A DNA stretch of 64,000 bases from contig CM038222.1 in assembly GCA_021442155.1 (NCBI GenBank), positions 17,639,908 to 17,703,907 of the forward strand. Direction: 5' to 3'. Below the pieces are notes generated by a model that worked only from the letters and a program-made list of their open reading frames with translations, searched no databases and was not told where the DNA came from. This document shows positions 24,956 through 38,100 of this stretch, one piece after another (position 1 is the stretch's first letter; the number at the start of each line of letters is the position of its first letter). A program made the translations under genes and the position numbers. This DNA comes from Cymbidium sinense (taxonomy: Eukaryota > Streptophyta > Magnoliopsida > Asparagales > Orchidaceae).

Positions 24956-25818
24956 TTATAAGAGGTGGGATTGAGTATTGCGTTAAAGGAGATCTGAAAC
25001 CATTCACAGTTCATAAAGTCGGGGTATATGAGGATGCAGCCTATTTCCTCTCCCAAAATTAAGAAGTCTATTCTCATAAACTTAATCAAGATCCCAATGA
25101 GGGACAAAAAGAAAGAAAAGAAAAAGAAAAAAATAGAAAAAGAAAAGAAAAAAGAGAAAGAAAAAGAAAATAAAAGGGAGCAAGAAATGGACTTAGGGGA
25201 AGATATAGAGCCTGACATAGATTCCACCCACAGTTCATTACTCCATTCGAACATATGGCTAAGATGACTCGATCTCCACCACATAGAGGAAGAGGATAGT
25301 TTACAGGCAGCCCTCGAGGTAGAAAGCCTCCCTATTGGCCACCCAATAGGAGGTATGTCCCAGCCACCAGGAGTACACCTACTATCCACATAAACTTTGA
25401 ATCTAGTTCAAAGGATGAGTCTTATGTGATTAGCACACCAACCAACTATTCTCAAAAGCAGTTCCCTTTTGAGGTGACACTTGAGCATGATAGTGATGAA
25501 GACTAGGCTCCAAAGTAAAGCATAAATGTATGCAAGTATGTGTGTGAAATAGTCAGGCATCAATTATGAAGCTTAGCTCTAACCCCACTTTCATTGTACT
25601 TCGTTCGGTACGTATTGCTATAATTAGTTTAATTAAATACTGATGTGAAGACTCAAAGGTTCTTTCTAGGAGCATCATCCTCAATTTAAGATCATGTAGA
25701 ACTTGAGGATAATTCATACAAAGATTTAGTAGAATTACCTTTTGATTGGTACTCACTATGGGCTCTAAACTTAGCAAAGAGAGGATTAATCCTACATACT
25801 TGGTCAAAGTACATGCCA
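24956..25818 (+). pseudogene. Copy B: protease-RT linker, cut by element E2
   Basis: Contains a Lys/Glu tract (25105-25190, purine-only on the + strand), an Arg/Pro-rich stretch, and the LPFDWY...NLAKRGLILHTWSK segment at 25737-25808. Similarity to copies A and C stops a few bases later, where E2 begins with TTGACCTCACTTTTGGAG. RT and everything downstream are absent from copy B. Confidence 0.7.
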
Positions 25819-28800
25819 TATATTGACCTCACTTTTGGAGTGAGCTCTCAACTCCACCCTATTAGATTTAGGAATCTTCTAGACACTAAGATTTCCTTAG
25901 TCATAGGACACATCTAGTGATTAGGTGAACACTTAACCTAAGCCTAGAGACTAAGAAGTGTTAATCATAAGATTAGGCTTTGCCTTAGGTCTTAAGGAAA
26001 TTACCTATCCTATAACCTAAACCCAATCTAGATACCCTTTCTCAAATCAAGCCTAGATTTAATTCTCAAACCAAATCTTAAATTCAAATTTAAATTCCAA
26101 ATATAATTTTAAATTTGACTCCAAATGATTGAAACCTAAAATCAAATTCAAATCCTAGAACCCTTCCTAAGCCATATGAACCACATTCATAAGATTAGCC
26201 AAAACTCCCTTAGATCAAATCAAACTCAATTGATCTCTTTATAAATCAATTATTCCTTCATTTATATTCACAAATATAAATGAAATCCAATTCAAATGAC
26301 CAAAACTATATTGAAAATCATATCCAAACTCAATCTAAACCCTTTAAGCCAATTCTTTGGACTTAGCCAAATTCTATCCAGATCACATCAAAACTAATTA
26401 ATTTTTTCTTAAATCAATCATTCATTCAATTATCTACCCAAATATAAATGAAACCTATAATCATCAAATCAAATTGAAACTAACCCAAGTCAAACCCAAC
26501 CTAGCCCTTTTAACTTGAAAATTTCAAATGAGCCAAAATCTCTTAGAATCCAAATTGATTACTGTTGAATTTATATTCCAATCTAGGGCTCATATATAAG
26601 TTCAACTAAACTCGAATCAAACTAAAACCAAACCAATTGACCCACTTAGGTCCACTTGACCAAAAGAGACCTAAAGGACCCATTTGAGCCAACTTCTAAT
26701 CCAACCCAAATTGGATTGAACCAAGCTCACCCAAACCTTCCACCATGATTGTTGATCACCCTAGGATGATCAATTGCAATCAATTGGAAAAACCAAGCCC
26801 AATTAGCCATTTGGTCCAAATTGACCCAAATTGGCCTGAAGGATCAGAACAGGTAAAACCATGATCTAACCCAAATTGATTGCAACCAATGGCTCATGTT
26901 AGTTATAAATTAATTATTGAACTTGAACAAAGCCATAATTAAACACAATTTGATCAATCAAGCTCAATTGATCAACTGGACCCAACCTAGCCCAAATTTT
27001 TCCTAAAGGGTTAATTTGGCCTAAATACAAATTAAATCCAAATTAATTCAAACTAAAGACCATATTCATCTTCAATTAGCTAATTGAACATGAATCAACC
27101 CATAACCTAAGCTAATTTGGCCATTTTTGGTCAAATGGGTCAACTTGATCCAATATGACCCATATGACCCAAATTGGGCCAAATCCCTTGAAACCAAGCC
27201 GAGACCCATTGGGGGCTGATCAAACCTGACCCAAAACTATTTGGGATTAGCCTAAAACCAACCCAACCTATTTAAACCTCTCATGAATCCTACCCCACAT
27301 AGGATTCCACCCAACCTCATTTAATTCTCCCCCATCACATGTGCTTAACTCATCCCCAACATTTGTATTGAATTGAGCTGATCATATGGCAGTAAGAGAG
27401 GACTTTGGAGCAAAAATCTAAACTCCTCAATCAATCTATCATTCATCCCAACCATCCCAAGCAAGATGACAATCAATTTGGAGCCAAAAAATTTAAAAAA
27501 GAGTGTATTTTTGGCCATTAGAAAAGGAGGGGGAAATGAAGCTTTAGGTCCTTTGCTCCCACCACCATTCAACCCCCAAAAGCTCCCCAAAGCAAAAAGG
27601 AACCCATCCCCCACCTCTTTCAGCCATTTTTTAGCTCAAAACAAATAGTTAATTTTTGGATGAGGCAACGATAAACATCATTGAAGAGGACGTTCTGAAG
27701 GGAGGCAAGGGTTAAAGATCATTTCAAAGCTTCTTCACATACCTAGAAGTTCACTCGGATCTTCACCAATGCCGGAAACCATCCTCGATGAGGTAAATTT
27801 CACCAAACTTTAGCCAACCTTAGGATTTCTCATATTTTGTGTTAATTTTCTCGCGATCTTAGGAATATCCCCTAGATAATCCCACAATTTTACTTTAAAT
27901 CATCCCAATTAGATATTAGAATTTTTTTTGTGTGAATTGATGTAAAAATGAGTCCATTTGGACAAGTTTTCACTTTGAAATCCCATTTTTTCCTTTAAAA
28001 GCCTAAAAACATTGTTCACCGTCTGGCGAGCTACAACCACAATCCAATCCAGCAGTTCACAGGATTAGATGGCTTGGATCACGTGATCCGGTCCTTCAGA
28101 TCACCTGATGAGATCTGGATCATCTGATCGCGTAGTTCATGCGATCGGACAGCTCTGATCGTGCGTGGATTGCGTGATCGGATGGTTTGGATTGCATGAT
28201 TGATTCATCCATTGCGATGTGATGGATCGTCCGATCTCACGGTTCGTCGATCGGGCGGTATCACGTTGATTGCATGATCGATGGACCATCCGATCTTCGA
28301 CGGATGATCCAGCGAGCAGTCATTTTCCTTCCTAGGCTAGTGTCGACCGCATATTTCTTTTTATAAAAAAAATTAATTTAAATCACCCGAAACTTCAAAA
28401 ATTCATAAAAAAAAATATTTAACCAAGAATTGCAAACATGTACTCGTTGGATTTATCTTTCCAAGAGGAATCTAACAAATCCAAAATCCTTAAATTTTAC
28501 TGAGTATTTTGAGTTTAATTTGAGTATTAGTGAAAATTAAATTTCATTAATTAAACAAAAAATTTATATCAGATTAAGTTGAAATTTTCAGGGATTGAAA
28601 TTAAAATTTAAAAATACCTACTATAAACATTTAAGTGAAAAGGACTTCTAGATTACGAGAAATTAAATTTTGAAATTCAGGTTGTCCATTTTAATAAAAT
28701 AAATCAAATAAAAATTCAGAAATTTACAAAAATCTTCAAAATAGCTTAAATCACTTCAATTGACATCAAGGACTCTTAAGAAAATAATGTGATCTTCTAA

Positions 28801-28934
28801 ATATTAATGAACCCCAAACAAACACTTTAGAGTAGAGTTTAATCAATTAACGAGTTAATTAAACAAAATCTAAAAAAACAATTTAAATATCAAATCAAAA
28901 TCAGAAATGAAATAGCACTTAAGCAATCATCGAG
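25819..28934 (+). mobile_element. Repeat element E2 (same family as E1 and E3, truncated)
   Basis: The start TTGACCTCACTTTTGGAGTG (25822) is identical in kind to the outer end of E3 and close to that of E1. The part to about 27260 is a degenerate repeat of AATTGGACC/TTGACCCAAATTGG words. The conserved CTCGATGAGGTAAA block is at 27784, a GATC-rich island at 28030-28330, and an A+T-rich tail runs to 28934. It lies between copy B (which stops after the protease-RT linker) and copy C (which starts inside gag), so it is not a clean insertion into one element. A deletion or recombination must have accompanied it. Confidence 0.6.
28030..28330. repeat. GATC-rich GC island inside E2
   Basis: About 15 GATC sites in 300 bp, arranged in imperfect units such as GGATCACGTGATCCGG and CGATCGGACAG, within an otherwise A+T-rich element. 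I know of no assigned function for it. Confidence 0.7.
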
Positions 28935-29585
28935 TCCCTTATTGATTACATTCTCAGGTGGCACAACCAAAGCATGAAATGAGAACTACAACTATCTAAA
29001 GAGCATGCCATTGAGATTCTTCTCATGAATATCCATGGCCCGATCACCTTCATACTTAAGAGCTTTACCATCAAAACATTTGAGAAATTAATTAATAAGG
29101 TGGCTAGTCTATAAGAAGAAGCCAAACAATTATCCTTTCCTGACCAATCATCTAGTCCCAAGCCGCAAATGGTGTTTAAGAAGAAGCCAGGGGTAGTTAT
29201 GTCAGTGGACAGAGAGAAGCAGCTAGCCAGAGTTTAGTATGTGAGACTACGAGCTCAGTAGCCTCCGTTGCCACCACCTCGGCCAACATACCGGCCACCG
29301 TAGCCTACATAATGATCATTTCCACCACCTCAGCAGCCAACCCAACATTGGTATTCATATCCATCGTCTGGTAGCTACTTTCCACCTACTCTTGCTGATA
29401 GATTGGATAAGTCAAATTCATTCAAGGGACAGGTAGTTAGGAAAATCTTTAAAAATCTCTTAAAGAAACCTGACTTTCAATTACTAGAGCTTAAGAGGCT
29501 GGAGGAAGTGGGCAGGAATGATGATCCTATCTATTGCCCCTACCAATGCATGATAGGCCATTTCTTAGAGGATTGTTGGTCATGA
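28935..29585 (+). pseudogene. Copy C part 1: gag remnant (C-terminal half)
   Basis: Begins mid-capsid with a reading like SLIDYILRWHNQSMK, then EHAIEILLMNIHGPITFILK and FEKLINKVASL. A Pro-rich stretch (29270-29390) follows, then an open frame at 29403-29582 ending YCPYQCMIGHFLEDC. In the CX2HX4HX4C-type finger of this lineage the first His is replaced by Gln. The 5' part of gag is missing because sequence before 28935 is element E2. Confidence 0.75.
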
Positions 29586-30558
29586 TACCTGTTCGGGATA
29601 GTCTAGTAGTGTAGCCACCATTTGAGTCCAATTCTTCCTCCGTTGCTACATCTACCACCTCTTTTTCTAGCTCCTCTTCAACTAGCAAGAGCATTGTATC
29701 AATGGATAAGGGAACTAAATCCTTTACTCTACATACTTTACTTGATTTCTATCATGTAGATCCACACAAAAAGTATTTAGTGAAGAAAGCTGATTCTACT
29801 TGTTTATTGTCTACTTTGATGCTCTTAATTTTATTCTTATTGAAAGCTCTCCAAGTCTAAATAAAAATAATAGCTCTAAATTAATCAAGTTCACCTCTTG
29901 AGATTGACTTAAAGTCAACTGACTCTAAGGATCCCATAGGAGAAGCTATAGGTATGCCTGATAAGAAGATAGAACTTTCCACAAGCTCATCTTTCCAAGA
30001 TGTCACTGAAGTCAATCTACTTAGTGGCAAAGTTTTACCTCCTAGGATAGCACCTCAGGATAAGGGTAAGCAAGTCATTAGTTCCAATGAGCAAAAAGCC
30101 CCTCTATAGGATGCTCCACACATGGATATACTTGTAGAGGACCAAGCTAGAGTTGATTATAATATCCTAGCTCACCTTAGAAAGTTTCCAGCTAAGTTAA
30201 GCATATACGATGCCCTGTCTTATCCAAATAGATGAGAGAACCTCTAATCAAGGCCTTACTTGATCCAGAGATAAGCTTAACTTAGCTGACTGCTACTAAA
30301 GAGGAGTCATGCCACTCAAAAAATATCTTAAGAGTTACATTTAGTGATGAAGACTTACTCTTAGAGATGATCGAGCATAACCGCCTCTTTATATTACTGT
30401 AGATGTTGGCAAATATAAGCTATCTAGAGTCCTGGTTGACCCAAGTGTATCAGTCAACATTATGAGTCTAAGAAACCTTGTCTACTTGAGGATCGACATC
30501 TCTAAACTCCAAAAAGAAAGGATGATGTTGAGCGGATTCAATGACAAGGCGAGAGGGC
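29586..30558 (+). pseudogene. Copy C part 1: gag-protease linker and protease N-terminal half
   Basis: The linker (LDFYHVDPH, then LTLEIDLKSTDS-type acidic sequence, 29730-30050) and protease (SRVLVDPSVSVNIMSLRNL near 30425-30485) are collinear with A and B. The copy stops in the segment FNDKARGH (about 30537-30558), which is exactly where copy C resumes at 38246, so 7.7 kb of other DNA was inserted inside the protease coding region. Confidence 0.8.
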
Positions 30559-32125
30559 ATTGTGGTGTTTATTTTTAAATGTATGGAGGGGCGGGGGGGA
30601 CACCATGCTGATCATAGGGGGGTACTTTTTGAGGTGATCGGGTATAACATTGAGGTATGATATACTATCTTGAAAGATAGAGGCATCACCCTACAATGGA
30701 CCTAATCATATAATAAGGACTCCTAAGGCATGATGGGTCTTCAAAAGTACCAGAGATTTTTTCTCTACTTTACATGGATGAATTAAGTAGGATTTATATT
30801 AAAAAAGGTTCTTAAGTTCCCTATGGAGAAAAGCCTTCATAGTTAATAACATCTTAGGAAATGAAATTTTCAAAAAATTCTCTCGATTAAAGTAGACAAT
30901 TATCATCTCTAAAGATTTAAAGGTTAGACTATCAAACAATTTGTTATATTTAGAAAATCAATTGGGAAAGTTCAAGGAAAAGGCTTATATTTTGAATCCA
31001 AATGAAATAAGTAGGAAATTCTCATGAAACTATGAAGCCTAGTGAGCATTCCACCTATCCTATGGTTGGGATTTATAATTTTGAAGTTGAAGAGATTTAT
31101 ATGTTTAATCCACCAACACAAGTTTGTGGGAATGCCCAAGAGGTAAGGATTTATGCTCATGGCCTAAATGACATAACTACCTCATATCCTAAATCTAGGG
31201 AGCTTTAGTATGAGCTAAAGCATGACCTAAATTTAAGCGACATATGGACATAAGGGTTTACCTCCATAGGAGAGAATAAATTGTCTAACTTCTGTATTGG
31301 CCACTAAGTCCTTCAATTTTAAAACCATGTAGTCTAATCTTATTAATTGCAAGATAGCTAGGGTAGTTATTTAATAAGAAAGAGACTAAAGTCCTAAACG
31401 CACACCCTAACAGACTAGAGCATGAGTGACATGAGCATATGACTTAATCTATATATACAAAATCTTTTCAAATTTTATTTCATTTTAGATAGATCATTTT
31501 GATAGAGGCTTTATGATTTCTTTTGCCTAAATACATGATGAAATACATTATGGTTTAAATTAGCTAGAAGAAGGTGTTCTCCACCACAAGGGCTGCCCTC
31601 ACAGGTCAACCATTCCTGTATCATCCAAGGATGGAGATCCTTCATGTTCAGAGAGAAAGAATATTCATACATGATGTGAAACATACAACCATATAGGTAA
31701 GGGGTTGCTAAATCTTTTAATTATCTTATTTATGTCTTACTCTTTATGATAAGGTTATGAATTATTTAAAATTTAGTTATATGTGATTAGTTGGGTAGAA
31801 AAGTTATATTTATCCTAAGAACCTAATCATATCCAAGCCACACATTAAAGCATCAATCATTTTTGAAACTATGAAAATCATGTTGTCTTAATAGATAATG
31901 TAAATATAACATCAAACAATTCTATAAACTATTATAAAAGAATAAAAGGCCGGTGTGGTTGGGTACTGCCATACAACCTGAAGTGAGAAAAGATGGGTAA
32001 CCGAACTCTATGCTTATACAACCTAGAATATGAAAGAATAATTATAATTATATTAAATGCTATGGGGGTCTTCTTTCTTCATATCACTATTTTTGATTTA
32101 TTTTCTTCTTTGATTAGGATGGTTC
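30559..32125. other. Unexplained 1.6 kb between copy C and the part of E3 shared with E1
   Basis: It begins with a short G-rich run (30587-30600) and has no clear open frame longer than about 60 codons. A + strand reading around 31050-31260 looks faintly coding (phrases VEEIYMFNPPTQV and YAHGLNDITTSYP), but I do not recognise a family. It may be the internal or distal part of E3, or a different older insertion. Confidence 0.4.
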
Positions 32126-35100
32126 TTACTTCAAAGGCATCATCGGGCACCCCAGGACAAAGCCTTCACATTTATTTTTAATCATTCCTTATCCTAATCC
32201 CCCATAGCACTAATCCTAATTCCTATTGCAAAAATTACATTTATATAGGAAAAGTAAATCTAACTACACCTACAAAATAGATGTTAGCTAAATATACATA
32301 TAATCCCAAGTAGTAGTAATTATAATTTGGACTTAGCACCTTACACATTGGTAACTATGCCCACCTATCCTAACTTGAATTATTCATAAGTATTTAAGCA
32401 ACCTGCAAAAAGAGCATTCACATCTAATTTTAAGCATCCCGTAAGCATAATCCCCTGCAGAAAACATGATTAGGCTAATATTGGCGTATCATCTAGTCTA
32501 CGAAGCATACACCCTAACATTCAATCAAAAATAATACAACATAAAACAAAACATACATCACACCATACACTATTATAACTTAGAGCTAGAAGTGGTGACT
32601 TAATTCGAATTTATGTATTAAGGCTTGTGTGGTAAGTCTTGTTAGGCATTAGTGTTTTATTATCTAAGTGGAGAAAGATTCAATTTAACATGAAAGGTTG
32701 ATTTCACTTCAAGTAGTTTAATTGATTTGAGAATTTTAATTTGTGTTTTCTTTTATTTCATTTTATTACACTTAGCAACTAAATGTCATAAAGAGAGGAA
32801 AAGAGGATTGACCTCTTTCATCCCTACCTTAAGTCACTTTCTAAAGTATATTAATTTGATTCAGTTCTCTTTAGCGAATGACTTATTAAATGATTTAATT
32901 AATGTTAAGTTTAGGTTCACTTTAAATAATCCTATTCAAAATGAAAGGCATCTTATGATTAATTTAATTGAATTACTACCACATGACATATATTAAATCA
33001 ATCCATTCCATCACATGTAACATGCATACGATTTAATCTTAAGTGTATCTATACATGCAACACATTTGTTAAATGATGAATGTATGTGTATGTTTAGAAT
33101 TTATATTTTATTTGATCAAATTATTTAAACATTTTAATTTAAAACTTTATCCAAATTCTTATAAAAATGGACATAAGAATGAAATTAAATAGGCATGTGC
33201 CATTATTAAACCAGGAAAGTGAGATAATTAAATGACCTCCTTGGAGCTAGCTAAAGCCTCATATTCTTAGGATGTCTAGACTATATACCCATTTGCATTC
33301 AAACATATATAAATTTGTATACATGAACATAGGAAGTAAGCTCCAAATAATATGACTAATTAATTCAACCACTTAGCTAATTTTGAATGCATGCAATTCT
33401 AATGTAAACTGGGATTTTCATTCACTATCACATATACATATACATGTACAAAGATATAAACAAGTACGTATCACTGTTAAATCAAGAAAGTGAGGTAATC
33501 AAATTACTTCCTTGGGGCTAACTAAAGCCTCATATTCCCGAGATGTCCAGACTATATACTTATTTTTCTTGGACACCCCTGAATGTATGCATAAATGAGG
33601 GAAAGAAAACCATGCAAAGATTCTATATTTTTTGATTGAATCATTTATATATATGAATTAAAGCTTTATCCAAATTCTAAGGTTGAAATACATAAGAATG
33701 AAATCAAATGGGTACGTGCCATTATTAAACCAGAAAAGTGTGGTAATCAAATGACTTCCTTGGGGCTAGCTAAAGCCTCATGTTCCCGGGATGTCCAGAC
33801 TATATACCCATTGTCATTCAATCTTATATAATTCAACACATGAATAGAGGAAAGAGAATCAACATTCATACATTTAAGCTATAACCACATGCATTTCTTA
33901 TGTATTTATAACTATCATCATAACACATATTATTATTCATTTATAAGCTTTTGAAAAATACATTTGGATTTAATAGTGATCATAGCCACACATATATTAA
34001 ATTAAATCAACACATGCAAGCTTACATAAAAGAAATCCATTTTTTACTTGACTTTAAAAATATGGATGCATGAATTCAAATGACATACCAAATTTAACAT
34101 GATTGGAAAGAGGACAATCAAATATAAGCATGTGATTCATTCAACCAAACTAGTTCATAAGGGCAATCAAATCAAATAAGATTATTTAAATCAATCCAAA
34201 TCTTCTTTATTAATTATGTTTCATATTTGATTTAATTTAAAGAGTAGAAGAGAAATCATCACTTATTGTTTTAAAATCATTCCCACATTAGTGATTTGAT
34301 TTAATTTAAGGAAATGTAATTAAGTTGATTTTATGGGTTAATTAAGTTGAACCCTTAATTAGATGAGTTAATTATGCTTACCTATGTCACCTTAAAGTAA
34401 TTAACTAAATAATTATGGGCCAACATAACATGCATGGAGAATAAACTTGTAATGATCGAAGGATATAAAAGGGGCCTAATTCAATTGGCTCATGATTAAT
34501 AATTAATTAGATTAAGGGACTTAATTAATTACTCTTATGGTTTTTCCACACATGTGGACTAACTATAATTTCATTAAACTCCTTTAGGTTATTAAACACC
34601 TAAAGATCTATCCCATGATTTAATTAGTTAAGGTCTAATGTGATTTAGATTTTAATTTTATTAAGTGATTTAATTAATTAGTTAAATATTAATTAATTTC
34701 ATTTTAAAAAAGGGTGAAATGAACTTAAGGAAAGGGGTCCCAACCCTATTCCTTAGTTCACTTACTGTTGAATAATGATTAATAAACTTAATTAACCAAT
34801 TTTTTAATCCTCATGGGATTAATTTATCATTAGTTTATTTAAAAGAGTAGTTAAGGTTTAGTTTGTGCATTTTCCTAATTAAGTGATCAATAAATCCCAA
34901 GAAAATTATGGGTGGTAGAGGTCATCCCATTAAATTAACTCACAAAATTTGGTATTAATTGCTCAAGTAATTAAGGAGTAATTAAGATAATTAATTTTAT
35001 AATTACACTTTAATTATACCTTAATTATTATTCAAAATTAGTTAAGATAAATTTTAATTAATTCTCCTCTCAAATACCTTTAAAATAAGTATTTATTTTC

Positions 35101-38100
35101 ATTTTTTTATTTATCTATGATTTTTAATGATTTTTAGAAGTTTTAGCCAATAAAATGATTAATTAAGTTAAATTAAAGCCTAATCCTGTTGGCTCCATGT
35201 GGTACATTGATGCAACATGCTTTCCACATGGCATAGCGAGATTAGCTACTTAATACTTATCTAACTCAGTGCCTACGTGGCAGCAGCAGACATGCTTTCT
35301 CCTCCATCATCAAATCTAAGATCGGATGGCTATGATTAATCACACAGCTTAATAGGATTAAATCAGATCAATCTAGCAGATCTAATCACAATCATCCATT
35401 CCGATCATGTAGAATGGCTGACGTGTGATTTAACGTCATGCTAGTGAGGAAGAATGGAGTTCATCCATCATTGCTTGCTTGATCTGAGCTTACCTGAGCT
35501 CAGATCAACTCCAAAAGGATTCCACACCTTCACAATACTGATCAGAGGTGATCCAATGGTCAAGATCACACAAGAAGCAAGTTTTCTTTAAAAGCTCCAA
35601 CCCATTTTTACCTAAAAATTATTTTGGGAAGCATACCTCATCGAAGCTCAATACTGGCGGCTCAAACAATTGAAGAAGCTTCATCTAGTGTAGATGAAGC
35701 CCTGTTGAGTAGCAATTGAATCAATTCCTCGTTGTTCACTTAGAAGGAACAAACAAATGATTTGGAGTTGGGCTTTGATTGAAGCCTCAGTGCTCAGGAA
35801 GCTTAGTAGATGATTCATTCTTACTTCATAAAGCCTAGGGAAGGTGTGTGCAAAGTTAATTTGAGTTTGATGGAGAAATGGGAAAGTTATGTTGGAAATG
35901 GGAGTGTCCTATTTCAGGAGGGATGAGAATGGCATTTTCTGATCGAGGAATGAGCTTGGGAGCTTAGGAAATGGCTCTAGTGTCTATTCTTGGGTAGCTA
36001 GGGCTCTAAGGATTAATTTTTGTGTGTGTTTGAGTGGATACCCCTTCATCTTGATCAGATGGTGGGATTTAGTTTGGCTTCTAATGGCTATCCGACCATC
36101 TCAGGGAGTCATGGGTGGCAGGAAAGAGGTGAGTTGGCTCATCTTGGTTGGTCTAAGGTGTGGAGGTGGCTGCCAAAGAAAAATTATGGGTTTCTTATGG
36201 GCTTCAAATGCTCTAATGGGGAGGATGAACTGATTTCACCTCCCATGAGTCATGGCTGACCTAACCACCCATTGGATTAGGTTCGGTAGTGTCTTAGGTG
36301 CCTAAGTGGATCATTGGAAGAGTATAAAGTGGCCAAGGAATGGAAATGACCACTTACTTGGGTGATTTGTCTCATGTGATGCCCTTGACCCAATGGTAGA
36401 ATGATCATTTAGCTTTAGATTTGATTTTGGTAGATTTAAAATGAGCTAAAAGTGGGTTAACCCAAATTTTAAGTCAATTGGAGTTGATTTAGTTAGGTTT
36501 GGGTCAATTTGACTCATTTAGGTCAATTAGGCTAGGTTGGGTCAAGTTGACCAATTGGTCAAATTAGGTCAAACCAAGGGTTGAGTTAAGTTCATATGAT
36601 CATTTGAGATGTTTTGGTTCAATTGGTTTGGTTTAGTTTGGCTTAGATTGATTTTGGCTCATTTGAATTCATTTGGGTCAAATGAATTAAGTTAACCAAT
36701 TTGACCAAATTGGCCAAATTGGCTTGGGTTGGATGTTGGTTTGGGTTTAGTTGATCAATTGAATATGATTTTAGACTTTGGTTTCAATTAATTTGTATTT
36801 GGTTTTGATTTAGGCCAATTAGAATCTTTAGGTCAATTTGGGCTAAGTAGGTCAATTGGGTTCAATTGGGTCTAATCATGGCTTTGGTCAAGTTCAACAA
36901 CCAATTTGGAATGAACTTGAGCCATTGGTTGCAATCAATTTGGTTTGTATTTTGATTTTACCCAATTTAGTCTTTTAGGTCAATTTGGGTCAACTTGGAT
37001 CAAGAGGACCAATTAGGTTTGGTTTGACTCAATTGAAGTCAAGTCATAATCAAATAGTAATTTTGATTTGGTATGAATCGTTGGTTTCAAGGGATTTGGC
37101 TTAGGTTATAATTTGGCTAGTTTAGGTTCATATTGGTTAAGGGGTTGACTTGGTTTGACCAAATTTGTGACAATCCAATTTGAGTAGGATTAGAACTTGG
37201 CTAAAATAGGTCAAATTGGCCACTTTGGGTCAAGTGGACAAATTGGGTTTAGTTGGCTTGATTTTGGATTCAGTTTGATTTAGTTGAGTTTATATATGGA
37301 TTTAGAATTGGTACATAAATTCAATTGCAATGGGCTTGGGTTTAAATGGGTTTTGGTTCATTTGAACATTTCAAGTCAAAATGGTTAAGTTTGGTTTGAC
37401 TTGGGTTGATTTTGGTTAGGCTTTATGATTGCAGATTTCATTTATATTTATGAATATGATTAAAGGTATTATTAATTCATGAGAAAATAAATTGAATTCG
37501 AGTTTTGGAATGAAGGAATTTGGCTAAGTCCAAAGAGTTGGGTCATGTGGCATAAGTTTGGATTTTGATTTAGTTTGATTTAATTTTGATGATTTAAATG
37601 TATATTTCATTTAAATTTTTGAAGATGATTGAAAATATGATTGATTTGTAAGAAAATCAATTGAGTTTGACTTGATTTGGATTAAGATTTGGCTAAATCT
37701 ATGGGATAGGTCATATGGCTTAGGAAGGGTTTTGATTAAATTTGATTTAGTTTGATTTAGTTTTGATTATTTCAATGTAGCTTTGATTTAAATTTAGGAA
37801 GATGATTGAAGATATAAATTGATTATAAGAAAAACAATTGATTTTGGATTGATTTGGATTAAGATTTGGCTAAGTCCATGGGATAGGTCATATGGCTTAG
37901 GAAGGATTTCAAGTTTAGATTTGATCATGGTCTTCAATCATTTGGATTTAGAATTTGGGTTTAGAATTTGGGTTTGGATTTGGACTTGAATTTGATGTTT
38001 GAATTGAACTTGAGGTTTAGTTTGAGAAGGTGAACATGGATTGGATTTCTGTTGTTGGGTAGGTGGATTATCTTAATCCCTAAGACATAACCTAATCCTA

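Noticed and set aside
27345..27648. Opposed frames of 89 and 60 codons in E2
   Set aside because: Short, antisense to each other, and not shared by E1 or E3.
31993..32181. Possible gag start at the E3 segment with MVLTSKASSGTPGQ
   Set aside because: The frame is on the strand opposite to E3, ends after a few codons, and matches no gag motif.
32727..32996. 89-codon frame in E3
   Set aside because: A+T-rich chance frame; no similarity recognised and not present in E1.
33180..33835. CRISPR-like spaced repeats
   Set aside because: Units are 250-270 bp with diverging spacers in plant retroelement DNA; neither the length nor the context fits.
36020..36259. Two overlapping frames of 79 and 69 codons in E3
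   Set aside because: They overlap in different phases on the strand opposite to the element's inferred sense; no motif.
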